The notes: a model not told the origin generated them from the letters alone. Positions 25,643 through 35,162 are shown, counted from the first letter of the stretch. The stretch: 64,000 nt of DNA from JADGRB01 sp036267635 (GCA_036267635.1 DATAVR010000024.1:1-64000); one strand, 5' to 3'. Numbers and translations: made by a program.

Positions 25643-28600
25643 CAGGCGTGGCTCCCGGAAGGGGTGGAACCATCAGACGCTGCCGACGCTGCCAGTCCCT
25701 CGCGCTCCTCGCTCAAGAACTTCTGTTCCATGACGTGCTTGCTCGGCAGCTTGACGCGCACGGTGGCATATACCACGGGGACCACGAACAGCGTCACGAA
25801 GGTGGCCATGCCGAGGCCGCCGATGACGGCGCGCCCGAGCGGCGCGTTCTGCTCGCCCGCCTCGCCGAGCCCGAGCGCCATGGGGATCATGCCGATGATC
25901 ATCGCCAGCGCCGTCATGATGACCGGCCGCAGCCGGGTTCGTCCGGCCTCGAGCGCCGCCTCGAGCGGGGTGACCCCCTCCTTCTCGACGCGGAGATCGT
26001 TGGCGAAGCTGACGAGGAGGATCGAGTTCGAGACCGCGATGCCGACCGCCATGATGGCGCCCATCAACGACTCGACGTTGATGGTGGTGTGGGTCAGCAC
26101 CAGCATCCAGAGGATGCCGACCAGCGCGCCCGGCACCGCCACCATGATGATGAACGGGTCGAGCCAGGACTGAAACAGGATGACCATCAGGCAGTAGACC
26201 AGCAACACGGCGAGAATGAGCCCCAGGCCCAGCATGCGAAACGACTGGTTCATCACCTGGTTCTGGCCGCGCAGGGTGACCTTCACGCCGGGCGGCAGCT
26301 TGCCGAGCCCGTCGATCTTCTTCTGGATGTCAGCGGCGACGTTCCCCAGATCGCGCCCCTCGACGTTGGCGCCGACGTCGATCACCCGCTGGACGGTGTA
26401 GTGGTTGATCTGCTCGGGGCTGCCGCCGGGGTGGACGGCGGCGATGCCGCTCAGCATCTGGGTCGGCGCCTCGGGGACGGCCGCCGGCCCCGGGCCCGTC
26501 GCGTTGCTGTCGATCGGCACCCCCGTGGTCAGCGGCGTGGCCATCACCTGGTCGACCGACGACAGCTGCGGCAGCGGCGTCTTGACCACCACGAAGTAAT
26601 TGACGTTGTTGTGCGGGTTCAGGAAGTAGGAAGGCGCCACGAGGCCGCTCGACGACAGCGAGACCAGCAGGTTGTTGGCCACGTCGCGCTGAGCGATCCC
26701 GGCCTGCGCCGCGCGCAGCCGGTCGACGTCGACCCTCAAGGCCGGGTAGTCGACCACCTGCACGACGTGCGCGTCGGCGGTGCCGGCCACCTCGGCGACG
26801 CCGTCGCGCAGCTTGCGCGCGATCTCGTATCCCTTTTGGTAGTCGGCCGACTCGACCTGCAGGTCGATCGGTGACGACAGCCCGAAGTTGAGCACCTGGC
26901 TGACGATGTCGGCCGGCTGAAAATAGGCGCTGGCCCCGGGGAAGTCGTGGGTCAGCAGGGCGCGGATCCGGCGCATGTAGCCGGCGGTGGGGGCGTGATC
27001 GGGCTTGAGCGCGATGAGGATCTCCGCGTCCATCGGGCTCACGTTGTCGGTCTGCACGAACGCCAGGTTGTAGGAGATCGGCACGCCGATCATGACGTTG
27101 ATGGTCTCGAGCTCGCGCGCCGGGACGATGCCGCGGATGCCGTTCTCCACCTCCGCCACCAGCGCCTCGGTCCTTTCGATGCGCGAGCCGGTGGGGGCGC
27201 GGAAGTGCAGCTTCATGAGGCCGGCGTCGACCGAAGGGAAGAAGTCGGTGCCGACGACGAACACCAGGCCCAAGCTGGCGATCGAGATCGCCCCGGCGGT
27301 GACGATGGTGAAGCGCCGGTGGTGCAGGGCGGCCGCCAGCACGGCGGCATAGCGGTTCTGGAAGCGCTCGAATTTGTCTTCGCGCCAGCGGTTGAAGCGG
27401 ACGGCGATCCGTTTCCAGCCCGCTTCCGGCAAGGGGGAGCCGGGCTCGTCGTGGTGCTCGCTGTGCATGAGGAGGCGCGCCAGCGCCGGGACCAGCGTCC
27501 GCGACAGCAGGTACGAGGCCAGCATCGCCAGCACCACCGAGATGGCGAGCGGGGTGAACAGGAAGCGCGCCGGTCCGACCAGCAGCACGACCGGAAAGAA
27601 GACGATGCAGATGGAGAGCGTGGCCACGATGGCCGGCACCGCGATCTGCGAGGCGCCGTCGAGGATGGCGCGGGTGAGCGGCTTGCCCATCATCCGGTTG
27701 CGGTGGATGTTCTCCACCTCGACGGTGGCGTCGTCGACAAGCATGCCGATGGCCAGCGCCAGCCCTCCCAGCGTCATGATGTTGATGGTGTGGCCGTAGA
27801 GGTTCAGCCCCACGATCGCCGAAAAGATGGCCAGCGGGATGGAGGTGCAGACGATCACCATGCTGCGCCAGCTGCCGAGGAAGAGGCCGACCATCAGCGA
27901 CACCAGCAGTGACGAGATGACCGCCTCGCGCACCACGCCGCCGATGGCGCCGCGCACGAACAGCGACTGGTCGAAGTCGATCTTCAGCTCCAGGCCGTTC
28001 GGCGCCGCGGCCTTGATCTGGGGCAGCACGTCGCGCACGGCGTCGACCACCGCCAGCGTCGAGGCGTCGGAGTGCTTGAGGATCGCCAGGTAGGTGGCGC
28101 GGCGGCCGTTGACCCGCACGACGTTGGTCTGGTCGGCGAAGGCGTCCGAGACCCGGGCCACGTCGCCCAGCAGCACCGGCGCGCCGTCGACGATCTTGAC
28201 CGGGAGGTTGGCGAACTCGGCCACCTCGTTGGGGCTCGAGTTCATGAGCACGTTGTACTCGCGGTTGCCGATGCGGGCGGTCCCGGCCGGGAGGATGACG
28301 TTCTCGCTGTTGAGCGCGTTGACCACGTCGTAAGGGGAGAGCCCCTTGCTGGCCAGCTGGCGCGGGTCGATGTCGACGTTGATCTGGCGCTGCTTGCCGC
28401 CGAACGGCGCCGGCGTCGAGAGGCCCGGGATGGTGAAGAGCTTCACCCGGATGAAGTTCAGGCCGTAGTCGAAGATCTGCTGCTCGGGCAGGGTCTCGCT
28501 GGAGATCGTCAGCTGCGCGACCGGGACGTTGGAGGCGTTGAACTGGATGACCGTCGGCGGCGTCATCCCCGGCGGAGCGATGCGCAGAATCGTACTGGAG

Positions 28601-28935
28601 ACAGAAGATATTTGAGCAATGGCTGCCCCTATTTCAGTCCCGGGTTGAAAGTAAATCCTCAGGATTCCGATGCCCGGAATCGACTGCGATTCGATCCGTT
28701 CGATGCCGTTGACGGTGGTCGAGAAGGCGCGCTCGCTGATGAGCACCACCCGGCGCTCCATGTCCTGCGCCGAGAGGCCCGGATAGTTCCAGACCACCGC
28801 CACCACCGGGATGTCGATGGCCGGGAAGATGTCGACCACCATGCGGGTGAGCGACAAGATCCCCGTCACCAGGATGAGGACGCACATGACGGCGACGGTG
28901 TAAGGGCGCCGCAGCGCGAGCCGAACTATCCACAT
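25642..28935 (-). CDS. RND family efflux transporter permease (AcrB-like)
   Basis: A proton-driven trimeric exporter with 12 expected membrane helices and two large periplasmic loops. It begins MWIVRLALRRPYTVAVMCVL with the WNYPGLSAQDMERRV signature. The proton-relay region LALAIGMLVDDATVEVENIH keeps both aspartates. The second half repeats the pattern (MAVGIAVSNSILLVSFANDLR). At 1097 aa the length fits. Without the channel gene and with no substrate marker, the cargo is unknown; the heavy-metal subclass seems less likely because its typical charged residues were not noticed. Confidence 0.94.
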   Translation of the reverse strand: MWIVRLALRRPYTVAVMCVLILVTGILSLTRMVVDIFPAIDIPVVAVVWNYPGLSAQDMERRVVLISERAFSTTVNGIERIESQSIPGIGILRIYFQPGTEIGAAIAQISSVSSTILRIAPPGMTPPTVIQFNASNVPVAQLTISSETLPEQQIFDYGLNFIRVKLFTIPGLSTPAPFGGKQRQINVDIDPRQLASKGLSPYDVVNALNSENVILPAGTARIGNREYNVLMNSSPNEVAEFANLPVKIVDGAPVLLGDVARVSDAFADQTNVVRVNGRRATYLAILKHSDASTLAVVDAVRDVLPQIKAAAPNGLELKIDFDQSLFVRGAIGGVVREAVISSLLVSLMVGLFLGSWRSMVIVCTSIPLAIFSAIVGLNLYGHTINIMTLGGLALAIGMLVDDATVEVENIHRNRMMGKPLTRAILDGASQIAVPAIVATLSICIVFFPVVLLVGPARFLFTPLAISVVLAMLASYLLSRTLVPALARLLMHSEHHDEPGSPLPEAGWKRIAVRFNRWREDKFERFQNRYAAVLAAALHHRRFTIVTAGAISIASLGLVFVVGTDFFPSVDAGLMKLHFRAPTGSRIERTEALVAEVENGIRGIVPARELETINVMIGVPISYNLAFVQTDNVSPMDAEILIALKPDHAPTAGYMRRIRALLTHDFPGASAYFQPADIVSQVLNFGLSSPIDLQVESADYQKGYEIARKLRDGVAEVAGTADAHVVQVVDYPALRVDVDRLRAAQAGIAQRDVANNLLVSLSSSGLVAPSYFLNPHNNVNYFVVVKTPLPQLSSVDQVMATPLTTGVPIDSNATGPGPAAVPEAPTQMLSGIAAVHPGGSPEQINHYTVQRVIDVGANVEGRDLGNVAADIQKKIDGLGKLPPGVKVTLRGQNQVMNQSFRMLGLGLILAVLLVYCLMVILFQSWLDPFIIMVAVPGALVGILWMLVLTHTTINVESLMGAIMAVGIAVSNSILLVSFANDLRVEKEGVTPLEAALEAGRTRLRPVIMTALAMIIGMIPMALGLGEAGEQNAPLGRAVIGGLGMATFVTLFVVPVVYATVRVKLPSKHVMEQKFLSEEREGLAASAASDGSTPSGSHA

Positions 28936-28956
28936 CTGAGATACAAGCTCGCCGGG

Positions 28957-28984
28957 AATCTATTCGACGAACGGCCAAGGTCAA
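28957..28984 (-). promoter_or_regulatory. Putative promoter of the RND pump operon
   Basis: On the minus strand TTGACC (plus 28979-28984) is followed by a 16-bp spacer and TAGATT (plus 28957-28962). Transcription would start near 28950, about 15 nt before the pump ATG at 28935. Confidence 0.4.
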
Positions 28985-29028
28985 GGACGACCTGGCCGCC
29001 CGAAGCTGCGCGGGCTGCCCGGTCGAAG

Positions 29029-29679
29029 CTAGCCGCCGGAGGTGGCGGTGGTGAAGAGGACCGGCGCGCCGGTGGCCCTGATGATGGCCTCGCGCGGAAC
29101 CCCCTCCGCCCGCGCGAGGCAGACGAAGCAGTCGCCCCCGACGTCGAAGATCCCGAGGTCGGTGATCACCCGGTTCACGCAGCCGAGCGCGGTGGCCGGC
29201 AGGGTCAGGCGGGTGACCAGCTTCGACTTGCTGTCCTTGGAGGTGTGGTTCTGCACCACCACCAGCCGGCGCGCCCCGGCGGCCAGATCCATCGCCCCCC
29301 CCATCCCGGTGATGAGCCGCCCGGGGACGGTCCAGTTGGCCAGATCGCCGTTGCAGGCGACCTCCAGCCCTCCGAGAATCGCCAGGTCGACGTGGCCGCC
29401 GCGGATCATGGCGAACGACTGGGCCGAGTCGAACAGGCTGGCGCCGGGCAGCGCGGTCACCGTCTCCTTGCCTGCATTGACCAGGCGCGGGTCGATCTCG
29501 TCCTCGTATGGATAGGGGCCCATGCCGAGGAGGCCGTTTTCCGACTGCAGGGTCACCGTCGACTGCGGGGCGATGTAGTTGGCCACCTCGGTCGGCATCC
29601 CGATCCCCAGGTTGACGATCTGCCCCGGCTGAACCTCGGCCGCCGCGCGCCGGATCATCTGCTCGCGCGACCAGCTCAC
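29029..29679 (-). CDS. 3-oxoacid CoA-transferase subunit B
   Basis: Beta subunit of a two-subunit class I CoA-transferase (ScoB/AtoA family). NLGIGMPTEVANYI and the catalytic glutamate E47 in SENGLLGMGP, which forms the acyl-CoA thioester intermediate, are present, as is GGAMDLAAGARRLVVVQNHT. At 216 aa the length is right. It is the last gene of the five-gene operon and overlaps subunit A by 4 bp. The substrate pair cannot be read from sequence; succinyl-CoA/acetoacetate is the commonest, but the operon suggests a dicarboxylate from omega-amino acid breakdown. Confidence 0.92.
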   Translation of the reverse strand: MSWSREQMIRRAAAEVQPGQIVNLGIGMPTEVANYIAPQSTVTLQSENGLLGMGPYPYEDEIDPRLVNAGKETVTALPGASLFDSAQSFAMIRGGHVDLAILGGLEVACNGDLANWTVPGRLITGMGGAMDLAAGARRLVVVQNHTSKDSKSKLVTRLTLPATALGCVNRVITDLGIFDVGGDCFVCLARAEGVPREAIIRATGAPVLFTTATSGG

Positions 29680-30446
29680 GCGCGCCCCTTGCGGGTGCGG
29701 GTCACGTCGGAGAGGACCTTCCCCGAGCTGCGCGACCGGGTGGTCCGATGCTCGATGACGTCACGGTGCTCGGTCACCTCGACGATCCGTTTGACGTAAA
29801 GGCCGGGCAGGTGAACGTCGTCGGGGTCGATCGCCCCTTTGCCGACCAGCCGATCGGCCTCCACGATGGTGACCTTGGCGGCGGTGGCCATCAGCGGGTT
29901 GAAGTTGCGGGCCGTCCGGTAGAACCGCAGGTTCCCGAACCGGTCGGCGACCGCGGCTCTGACAATGGCCAGGTCGGCCCGCAGCGGCCGCTCGAGCAGG
30001 TAGGAGCGGCCGTCGATCTCGCGCACCTCCTTCCCTTCGGCGACGACGGTCCCCACGCCGGTCGGCGTGTAGAACCCGGCGATGCCGGCGCCGCCGGCGC
30101 GGATGCGCTCGGCGAAGGTCCCCTGCGGGCAGAGCTCCACCTTCACCTTGCCGGCCAAGTACTGTTCGGCGAGGTCGGGGTTGCCGCCCACGAAGCTGCA
30201 GACGACCCGCGCCACCTGGCGGTTTTTGAGCAGCACCGCCAGCCCTTGCCCCTGGTTGCCGCAGTTGTTGCTGATGATGGTGAGGTTCTTGACGCCGCTT
30301 TGGGCGATGACGTCGATGCAGGACTCGGGGTTTCCGCACAGGCCGAAGCCGCCCGACATGATGGTCATCCCGTCATGGAGCAGGCCGGTCAACGCCGCGG
30401 CGACGCTGGCGTAGACCTTGTCGCCGGGGGCGCGCTCGACGCTCAC
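29676..30446 (-). CDS. 3-oxoacid CoA-transferase subunit A
   Basis: Alpha subunit (ScoA/AtoD family) providing the CoA-binding half: MIMSGGFGLCGNPESCID, the glycine-rich VVCSFVGGNPDLAEQYLAG region, and AFYTPTGVGTVVAEGKE-like text (here AGFYTPTGVGTVVAEGKEVR). At 256 aa it is slightly longer than average. It overlaps subunit B downstream and the aminotransferase upstream by 4 bp each, so the pair is translationally coupled to the aminotransferase genes. Confidence 0.92.
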   Translation of the reverse strand: MSVERAPGDKVYASVAAALTGLLHDGMTIMSGGFGLCGNPESCIDVIAQSGVKNLTIISNNCGNQGQGLAVLLKNRQVARVVCSFVGGNPDLAEQYLAGKVKVELCPQGTFAERIRAGGAGIAGFYTPTGVGTVVAEGKEVREIDGRSYLLERPLRADLAIVRAAVADRFGNLRFYRTARNFNPLMATAAKVTIVEADRLVGKGAIDPDDVHLPGLYVKRIVEVTEHRDVIEHRTTRSRSSGKVLSDVTRTRKGRA

Positions 30447-31753
30447 CCGAGCGCCTCCAGCGCTTCATCGAAGGCGCGGCCGAGAGCGTCGAGCGCAGCG
30501 TCGAGCTCTGCCTCCTCGATGACCAGCGGCGGCGCCAGGTAGAGCAGGTTGTCGCGCCGGTGCATGTGCAGGTGGTGTTTGCGCAAGCTGGCGCTCAACT
30601 TTTCCATCGCGGGCGGCGGCAGCGGCGTCTTCGTGCGTTCTCCGTTTGGCCCGGGGACGCAGAGCTCGAACGCCCAGAGGAGCCCGAGGCCGCGCGTCTC
30701 GGCGATGACCGGGCGGTGGCGGGCGAAGTCGGCCAGGCGGCCGCCGAGGAAGCTCCCCAGCGCCGCGGCCCGCTCGACCAGCTTCTCTTCGCGCAGCGTC
30801 TCGATGGTGGCCACGATCGCCTCGCAGACGAGCGGGTGGGCGTAGCTGGTGAGGCCGCAGACGAGCGTGTGGTCGTCGAAGTGGCGCGCGATCCGCTCGT
30901 TGACGATGACGGCGCCGCCCGGGACGTAGCCGCCGGTGAGCCCTTTGGCCATGGTGAGCAGATCGGGCGCGACGCCGTCGTGATCGACGGCAAACCAGCG
31001 GCCGGTGCGGCCGAACCCCGAGAGCACCTCATCGGCGATGAGCAGGATGCCGTACCGGTCACAGATCGCGCGAATTTTTTTCCAGTACCCGGCCGGCGGG
31101 ACGAAGACGCCGTTGGCCCCCACGATCCCCTCCAGGATCACCGCGGCGACGGTCTCCGGCCCTTCGCGCAAGAGCGCCGTCTCCAGATCCTGGGCGCACT
31201 CGTGCGCGCAGGACGACGGCTCCTTGCCGAACGGGCAGCGGAAGCAGTAGGGGTCGCCCATCCGGACGACGCCGGGCAGGCCGGGCTCGAACGGCTCGCG
31301 GCGGGGATCGCCGGAGAGCGAGAGCATCGCCAGCGTGGCGCCGTGGTAGCTGCGCGTGCGGGCGACGATCTTCTTCCGTCCGGTCACGAGCCGCGCCATC
31401 TTGACGGCGTTCTCGTTGGCCTCGGCGCCCGAGAGGCAGAAGAACGTCTTCGTCAGCCCTTCGGGCGTCACCTCGGCGAGCAGCTCTGCCGCGCGGACCT
31501 TGGCCGGGAAGACGGCCGTCGGATAGACCAGCAGCCCGCGCGCCGCCGCCTCGCCGAGCGCCTTCTTCATCCGCGGGTGTCCGTGCCCGAGCGCGGCGTT
31601 CCAGGTCATGCTGCCGAGATCCCACCAGCGCGCGCCGTCGGCGGTGGTGAAGCGCGCCCCTTCGCCGCCCACGATCTCCAGAAAGGTCGCGTTGGCCTGC
31701 GCCGTCCAGGTGGTGAAGACGCGCGCCGCCTGCTCGTCGCTGAGCGCGCTCAT
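30443..31753 (-). CDS. Class III aminotransferase with a four-Cys cluster
   Basis: PLP-dependent omega-aminotransferase (fold type I). The PLP lysine is K270 in LLTMAKGLTGGYVPGG, with ADEVLSGFGRTG before it and FCLSGAEANENAVKMAR for the cofactor phosphate. A four-cysteine set (C170, C173, C182, C186; YCFRCPFG to SCAHEC) lies mid-protein and is characteristic of one subgroup; it may bind a metal. ATG 31753 overlaps the stop of the upstream aminotransferase by 4 bp. Two aminotransferases in one operon suggest two amino donors or an omega-amino acid plus pyruvate/2-oxoglutarate. Confidence 0.9.
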   Translation of the reverse strand: MSALSDEQAARVFTTWTAQANATFLEIVGGEGARFTTADGARWWDLGSMTWNAALGHGHPRMKKALGEAAARGLLVYPTAVFPAKVRAAELLAEVTPEGLTKTFFCLSGAEANENAVKMARLVTGRKKIVARTRSYHGATLAMLSLSGDPRREPFEPGLPGVVRMGDPYCFRCPFGKEPSSCAHECAQDLETALLREGPETVAAVILEGIVGANGVFVPPAGYWKKIRAICDRYGILLIADEVLSGFGRTGRWFAVDHDGVAPDLLTMAKGLTGGYVPGGAVIVNERIARHFDDHTLVCGLTSYAHPLVCEAIVATIETLREEKLVERAAALGSFLGGRLADFARHRPVIAETRGLGLLWAFELCVPGPNGERTKTPLPPPAMEKLSASLRKHHLHMHRRDNLLYLAPPLVIEEAELDAALDALGRAFDEALEALG

Positions 31754-33072
31754 GCGGATTCGGCGACGGTCGGCGCGTCGGCCACGGCCTGGGCGAAGAC
31801 CTCGGCGGTCACCGCGGCCTGCGCCTCGGTCAAGATCAGCGGCGGCGAGATCCGGATCGCCTTCTTGCCGCACTCGAGGACCAGGAGGCCGCGGCGGAAG
31901 CAGAGCTGGGCCACCGCGTCGCTCAGCTCGTGGGAGGCGAGCTCGATGCCGATCATGAGGCCGACGCCGCGCACCTCGGTCACGCCCGAGACGCCGGCGA
32001 GCCGGTCGGTGAGGATCTTCTTGAGCCGCTCGCCGACGCGGGCGGCATTGCCGACGAGGCCCCCTTCGAGCAGATCGATGGTCGCCATCCCCGCGGCGAT
32101 CGCCACCGGGTTGCCGGCGATGGTCGATCCGTGGCTCCCCGGCGGCCAGGTCATGATCTCGCGCGGAGCGATCATCGCGCCGAGCGGCATCCCCGAGGCG
32201 ATCCCCTTGGCGACCAGGAGAATGTCGGGGACGACGCCGGTGTGCTCGGCGGCGAACATCTTACCGGTGCGCCCCATCCCGCTCTGCACCTCGTCGAACA
32301 CCAGCAGGATGCCGTGCAGGTCGCAGAGCGCGCGCAGCCCCGGCAGAAACTCCCGGGGCGGGACGAGGTAGCCCCCTTCGCCCAGCACCGGCTCGACGAC
32401 GATGGCGGCGATGTCGTCGGGCGGCGCCACCGTGGCGAAGAGCTCCACGACGCTGTCGAGATCGCCATACGCCGCGTGAAAGACGTTGGGGAGCAGCGGC
32501 CCGAAGCCGCGCCGGTACTTCGACTTGCTGGCGGTGAGCGAGAGCGATCCCAGCGTGCGGCCGTGAAAGCCGCCCCGAAAGGCGACGATCCCCGGCCTTT
32601 GCGTGTGGTGCCGCGCCAGCTTGAGCGCCGCCTCGACCGCCTCGGTCCCCGAGTTGGTCAGGAAGGTCTGCCAGTGCTGCGCGTTGGGGCCGATCCGCTG
32701 CGCCAGCGTGCCGAGCCGTTCGCAGATCGCGCCGTAGCCCGGGTAGTGAAAGTCGGTGCCGCAGATGTGGATCAGCACCTCGGCCTGCGCGGCGATCGCC
32801 GCCGCCACCGCCGGGTGGCAATGCCCGGTCGACGCGGTGGCCACGCCGGCCTCGACGTCGAGGTAGACGTTGCCGTCGACGTCCTCGACCATGCAGCCCG
32901 ACGCCCGCCGCACCATCAGCGGGTAGCAGTGGATGAGCGACGGCGACAGGTGGGGGAGGGCGCGCGCGATCATCTCCTTGCCCTTCGGCCCCGGCGGCTC
33001 GGTGACGATCGTGATCGGCTGGGCGGCCAGCGCCTCGAGCGCCGCCCGCGCCGCGTGCGCGCTCACTGACAC
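31750..33072 (-). CDS. Class III aminotransferase (GabT/omega-amino acid type)
   Basis: The PLP lysine is K289 in LLVAKGIASGMPLGA; VFDEVQSGMGRTGKMFAAEH and TNSGTEAVEAALKLARHHT are diagnostic of 4-aminobutyrate/acetylornithine-type enzymes. At 440 aa the length is that of GabT. The start overlaps the aldehyde dehydrogenase stop by 10 bp. With the dehydrogenase upstream it would turn an omega-amino acid (GABA, 5-aminovalerate, ornithine or lysine) into a semialdehyde and then an acid. The exact substrate is inference. Confidence 0.9.
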   Translation of the reverse strand: MSVSAHAARAALEALAAQPITIVTEPPGPKGKEMIARALPHLSPSLIHCYPLMVRRASGCMVEDVDGNVYLDVEAGVATASTGHCHPAVAAAIAAQAEVLIHICGTDFHYPGYGAICERLGTLAQRIGPNAQHWQTFLTNSGTEAVEAALKLARHHTQRPGIVAFRGGFHGRTLGSLSLTASKSKYRRGFGPLLPNVFHAAYGDLDSVVELFATVAPPDDIAAIVVEPVLGEGGYLVPPREFLPGLRALCDLHGILLVFDEVQSGMGRTGKMFAAEHTGVVPDILLVAKGIASGMPLGAMIAPREIMTWPPGSHGSTIAGNPVAIAAGMATIDLLEGGLVGNAARVGERLKKILTDRLAGVSGVTEVRGVGLMIGIELASHELSDAVAQLCFRRGLLVLECGKKAIRISPPLILTEAQAAVTAEVFAQAVADAPTVAESA

Positions 33073-34631
33073 ACCGTCCGGCTCTGCTCGCGCAGGTAGC
33101 AGGGGACCGTGTAGAGGCCGCCGATGTTCTTGCCGGTCGACCCGCTCCCCTTCCAGCCACCGAACGGCTGCACCCCGGGCCAGGCGCCGGTGGTCGCCCC
33201 GGCCGCGCGGTTGACGTAGGTGACGCCGGCCTCGATGCGGTTGAAGAAGGCGTCGATCTCGCTTTGCTCGCGCGAGAAGAGCCCGGCGGTGAGGCCGAAC
33301 TTGGTGTCGTTGGCCCGCGCCAGCGCCTCGTCGAGGCTGTCGACCGTCTCGACCGCCACGATCGGGACGAAGAGCTCGTCGCGCAGCAGCTGGTGATCGC
33401 GCGGCAGCCCGGCCAGGACGGTCGGCCGGACGAAGTATCCGTGCCCCCGCTCGCCGTCGGTCAGCACGGCGCCGCCGGCGCGCACCACGTCGCCCGCCTG
33501 GCGCGCCAGCGCCACGTAGCGCTGGTAGTCCTCATAGCTCTGCTCGGTCGCCACCGGCCCGACGAAGACCCCTTTGTCGAGCGGGTCGGCGGGGACGACG
33601 GCGTCGGCGGCGCGCGCCAGGCCGGCCACCAGCTCGGCGGCGACGGCGCGGTGGACGTAGACCCGCGAGCAGGCGGAGCACTTGTGGCCGTTCATCCCGA
33701 AGGCTGATCGGTAGATCCCCTGTACGGCCTGAGCGACGTCGGCGCTGGCCATCACCAGCGCCGGATTCTTCCCCCCCATCTCGACGATGGCCGGCTTGGG
33801 GAACTCGCGGGCGAAGCGCTGGTAGAGCCGCTTGAAGCCGACGTCGAACGACCCGGTGAAGGTCACGCCGGCGACGTCCGGGTGCTCGACCAAGCCGTCG
33901 CCGACCACCCGGCCGCTGCCGGGGAGGCAGGTGAGCGCCGCGGCCGGGACGCCCGCCGCGTGGAAGATCTCGCAGAGCTTCACGGCCGACAGCGGCGTCT
34001 CCGACGACGGCTTGCAGACCACCGTGTTGCCGGCCAAGAGCGCCGCCGCCACCGGCGCGCCGAGCAGCGCATAAGGGAAGTTCCAGGGAGCGATCACTGC
34101 CCAGACGCCGTACGGGCGGAGCACGCTGGTGTTCTGGTCGGTCGGCGCCAGGCGGGCCATCTCGCGCACGTAACCCTGGTTGTCGCGCATCTGGCCGGCG
34201 TAGTAGGCGAGCAGATCGGCGGTCTCTTCGATCTCCCCCAGCGCCTCGACGCGGTTCTTCCCCATCTCGAGGATCATCCAGACGGAAAGCTCGAACTTCC
34301 GCTCGCGCACCAGATCGGCGGCCCGTTCGATGATCGCGACCCGCTCTGTCCACGCACGCGCGCTCCAGGCGGGGAAGGCGGCCTTCGCGGCGGCGACGGC
34401 GTCGGCGAGATCGGCGGCGCCCGCGCTCGCCACCCGCGCCACCACGACGCGCGTGTCGGCCGGGTTGCGGCTCTCGATCGCGCCTGCCGCCGCGCGCGTC
34501 TGGCCGGCCACCCGCAGCGGCGCCGTCGCGCCGAGCGTGCCGCGCGCGTCGGCGATCGCCGCGGCAAACCCGGCGTCGATGGCCGGATCGTCGGCCGAGA
34601 GGCTCACGTATGTCACCTTGCTGGCGGTCAT
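33063..34631 (-). CDS. Aldehyde dehydrogenase (P5C/semialdehyde dehydrogenase type)
   Basis: NAD(P)-dependent oxidation of a semialdehyde to an acid. The catalytic C318 lies in FGMNGHKCSACSRVYV and the general base E284 in IVEMGGKNP; APWNFPYALLG and VTFTGSFDVG line the cofactor site. The KCSACSR context is that of 1-pyrroline-5-carboxylate dehydrogenases (RocA/PutA), but succinate- or glutarate-semialdehyde is equally compatible with the operon. ATG 34631 (MTASKVTYVS) is preferred to the upstream in-frame candidate at 34706, which would span the palindrome at 34638-34655. First gene of the operon. Confidence 0.9.
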   Translation of the reverse strand: MTASKVTYVSLSADDPAIDAGFAAAIADARGTLGATAPLRVAGQTRAAAGAIESRNPADTRVVVARVASAGAADLADAVAAAKAAFPAWSARAWTERVAIIERAADLVRERKFELSVWMILEMGKNRVEALGEIEETADLLAYYAGQMRDNQGYVREMARLAPTDQNTSVLRPYGVWAVIAPWNFPYALLGAPVAAALLAGNTVVCKPSSETPLSAVKLCEIFHAAGVPAAALTCLPGSGRVVGDGLVEHPDVAGVTFTGSFDVGFKRLYQRFAREFPKPAIVEMGGKNPALVMASADVAQAVQGIYRSAFGMNGHKCSACSRVYVHRAVAAELVAGLARAADAVVPADPLDKGVFVGPVATEQSYEDYQRYVALARQAGDVVRAGGAVLTDGERGHGYFVRPTVLAGLPRDHQLLRDELFVPIVAVETVDSLDEALARANDTKFGLTAGLFSREQSEIDAFFNRIEAGVTYVNRAAGATTGAWPGVQPFGGWKGSGSTGKNIGGLYTVPCYLREQSRTVCQ

Positions 34632-34637
34632 TTGTTT

Positions 34638-34655
34638 CGGTTCGCACTCGAACCG
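34638..34655. promoter_or_regulatory. Palindrome just upstream of the aldehyde dehydrogenase start
   Basis: Arms CGGTTCG and CGAACCG are separated by CACT and end 6 bp before the ATG at 34631, where a Shine-Dalgarno would normally sit; no such site is visible. It may be an operator or an RNA hairpin controlling the five-gene catabolic operon. This is a positional inference. Confidence 0.35.
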
Positions 34656-34693
34656 CCTCTCTAGAATAAACCAAGAACTGCCGCGCGACTGCG

Positions 34694-34722
34694 TTGACAC
34701 CTCCATTTCGAATCCGTAGTCT
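34694..34722 (+). promoter_or_regulatory. Promoter of the HU gene
   Basis: A perfect -35 TTGACA (34694-34699) and a weak -10 TAGTCT (34717-34722) are separated by 17 bp. Two direct GTCAGGAC repeats lie between the promoter and the AGGAGA ribosome site. Confidence 0.5.
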
Positions 34723-34763
34723 GACCGCCCCCGTCAGGACGGGAGTCAGGACAGGAGAGACGA

Positions 34764-35132
34764 ATGACGAAGGCGGAGCTCATCGAGCGTGTGTATGCAG
34801 GCAAACACCTACCGCGCGACCTGACGAAGAAGACGGTGGCTCAGATCATCGATGCAGTCTTCGTGGAGATGGGCGACTACTTCATCCGCACCCGCGTCAG
34901 CCGCACCCAGGGACCACGCCTCACCTACCCGGGATTCGGCACCTTCTCCAAGCGCCGCCGTCCGCCGCGCATGGTGAAGAACCCCAAGACCGGCGCGCCG
35001 ATCACCATTCCGCAGCAAGAGACCATCACGTTTTCCCCGGGTCAGGAGCTGCGTTCGCTGCTCAACCGAAACGGGAAAGCGGGCAACCACGTCGCGCCGG
35101 TCGCCGCCAAGAGCGCGACGGCTGGCCGCTAG
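34764..35132 (+). CDS. HU/IHF family DNA-binding protein
   Basis: A 122-residue histone-like protein. The N-terminal helices (MTKAELIERVYAGKHLPRDL) dimerise. The beta-arm region GFGTFSKRRRPPRMVKNPKTGAPITIPQQ carries the conserved RNPKTG-type motif (KNPKTGAPITI) that bends DNA. An insertion (RVSRTQGPRLT) and a C-terminal Ala/Asn-rich tail make it longer than the usual 90 aa. ATG 34764 follows an AGGAGA site. It is expected to act in nucleoid architecture. Confidence 0.93.
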   Translation: MTKAELIERVYAGKHLPRDLTKKTVAQIIDAVFVEMGDYFIRTRVSRTQGPRLTYPGFGTFSKRRRPPRMVKNPKTGAPITIPQQETITFSPGQELRSLLNRNGKAGNHVAPVAAKSATAGR

Positions 35133-35162
35133 GTCGCTTTCAGCGAATACTTGAACGGATAG

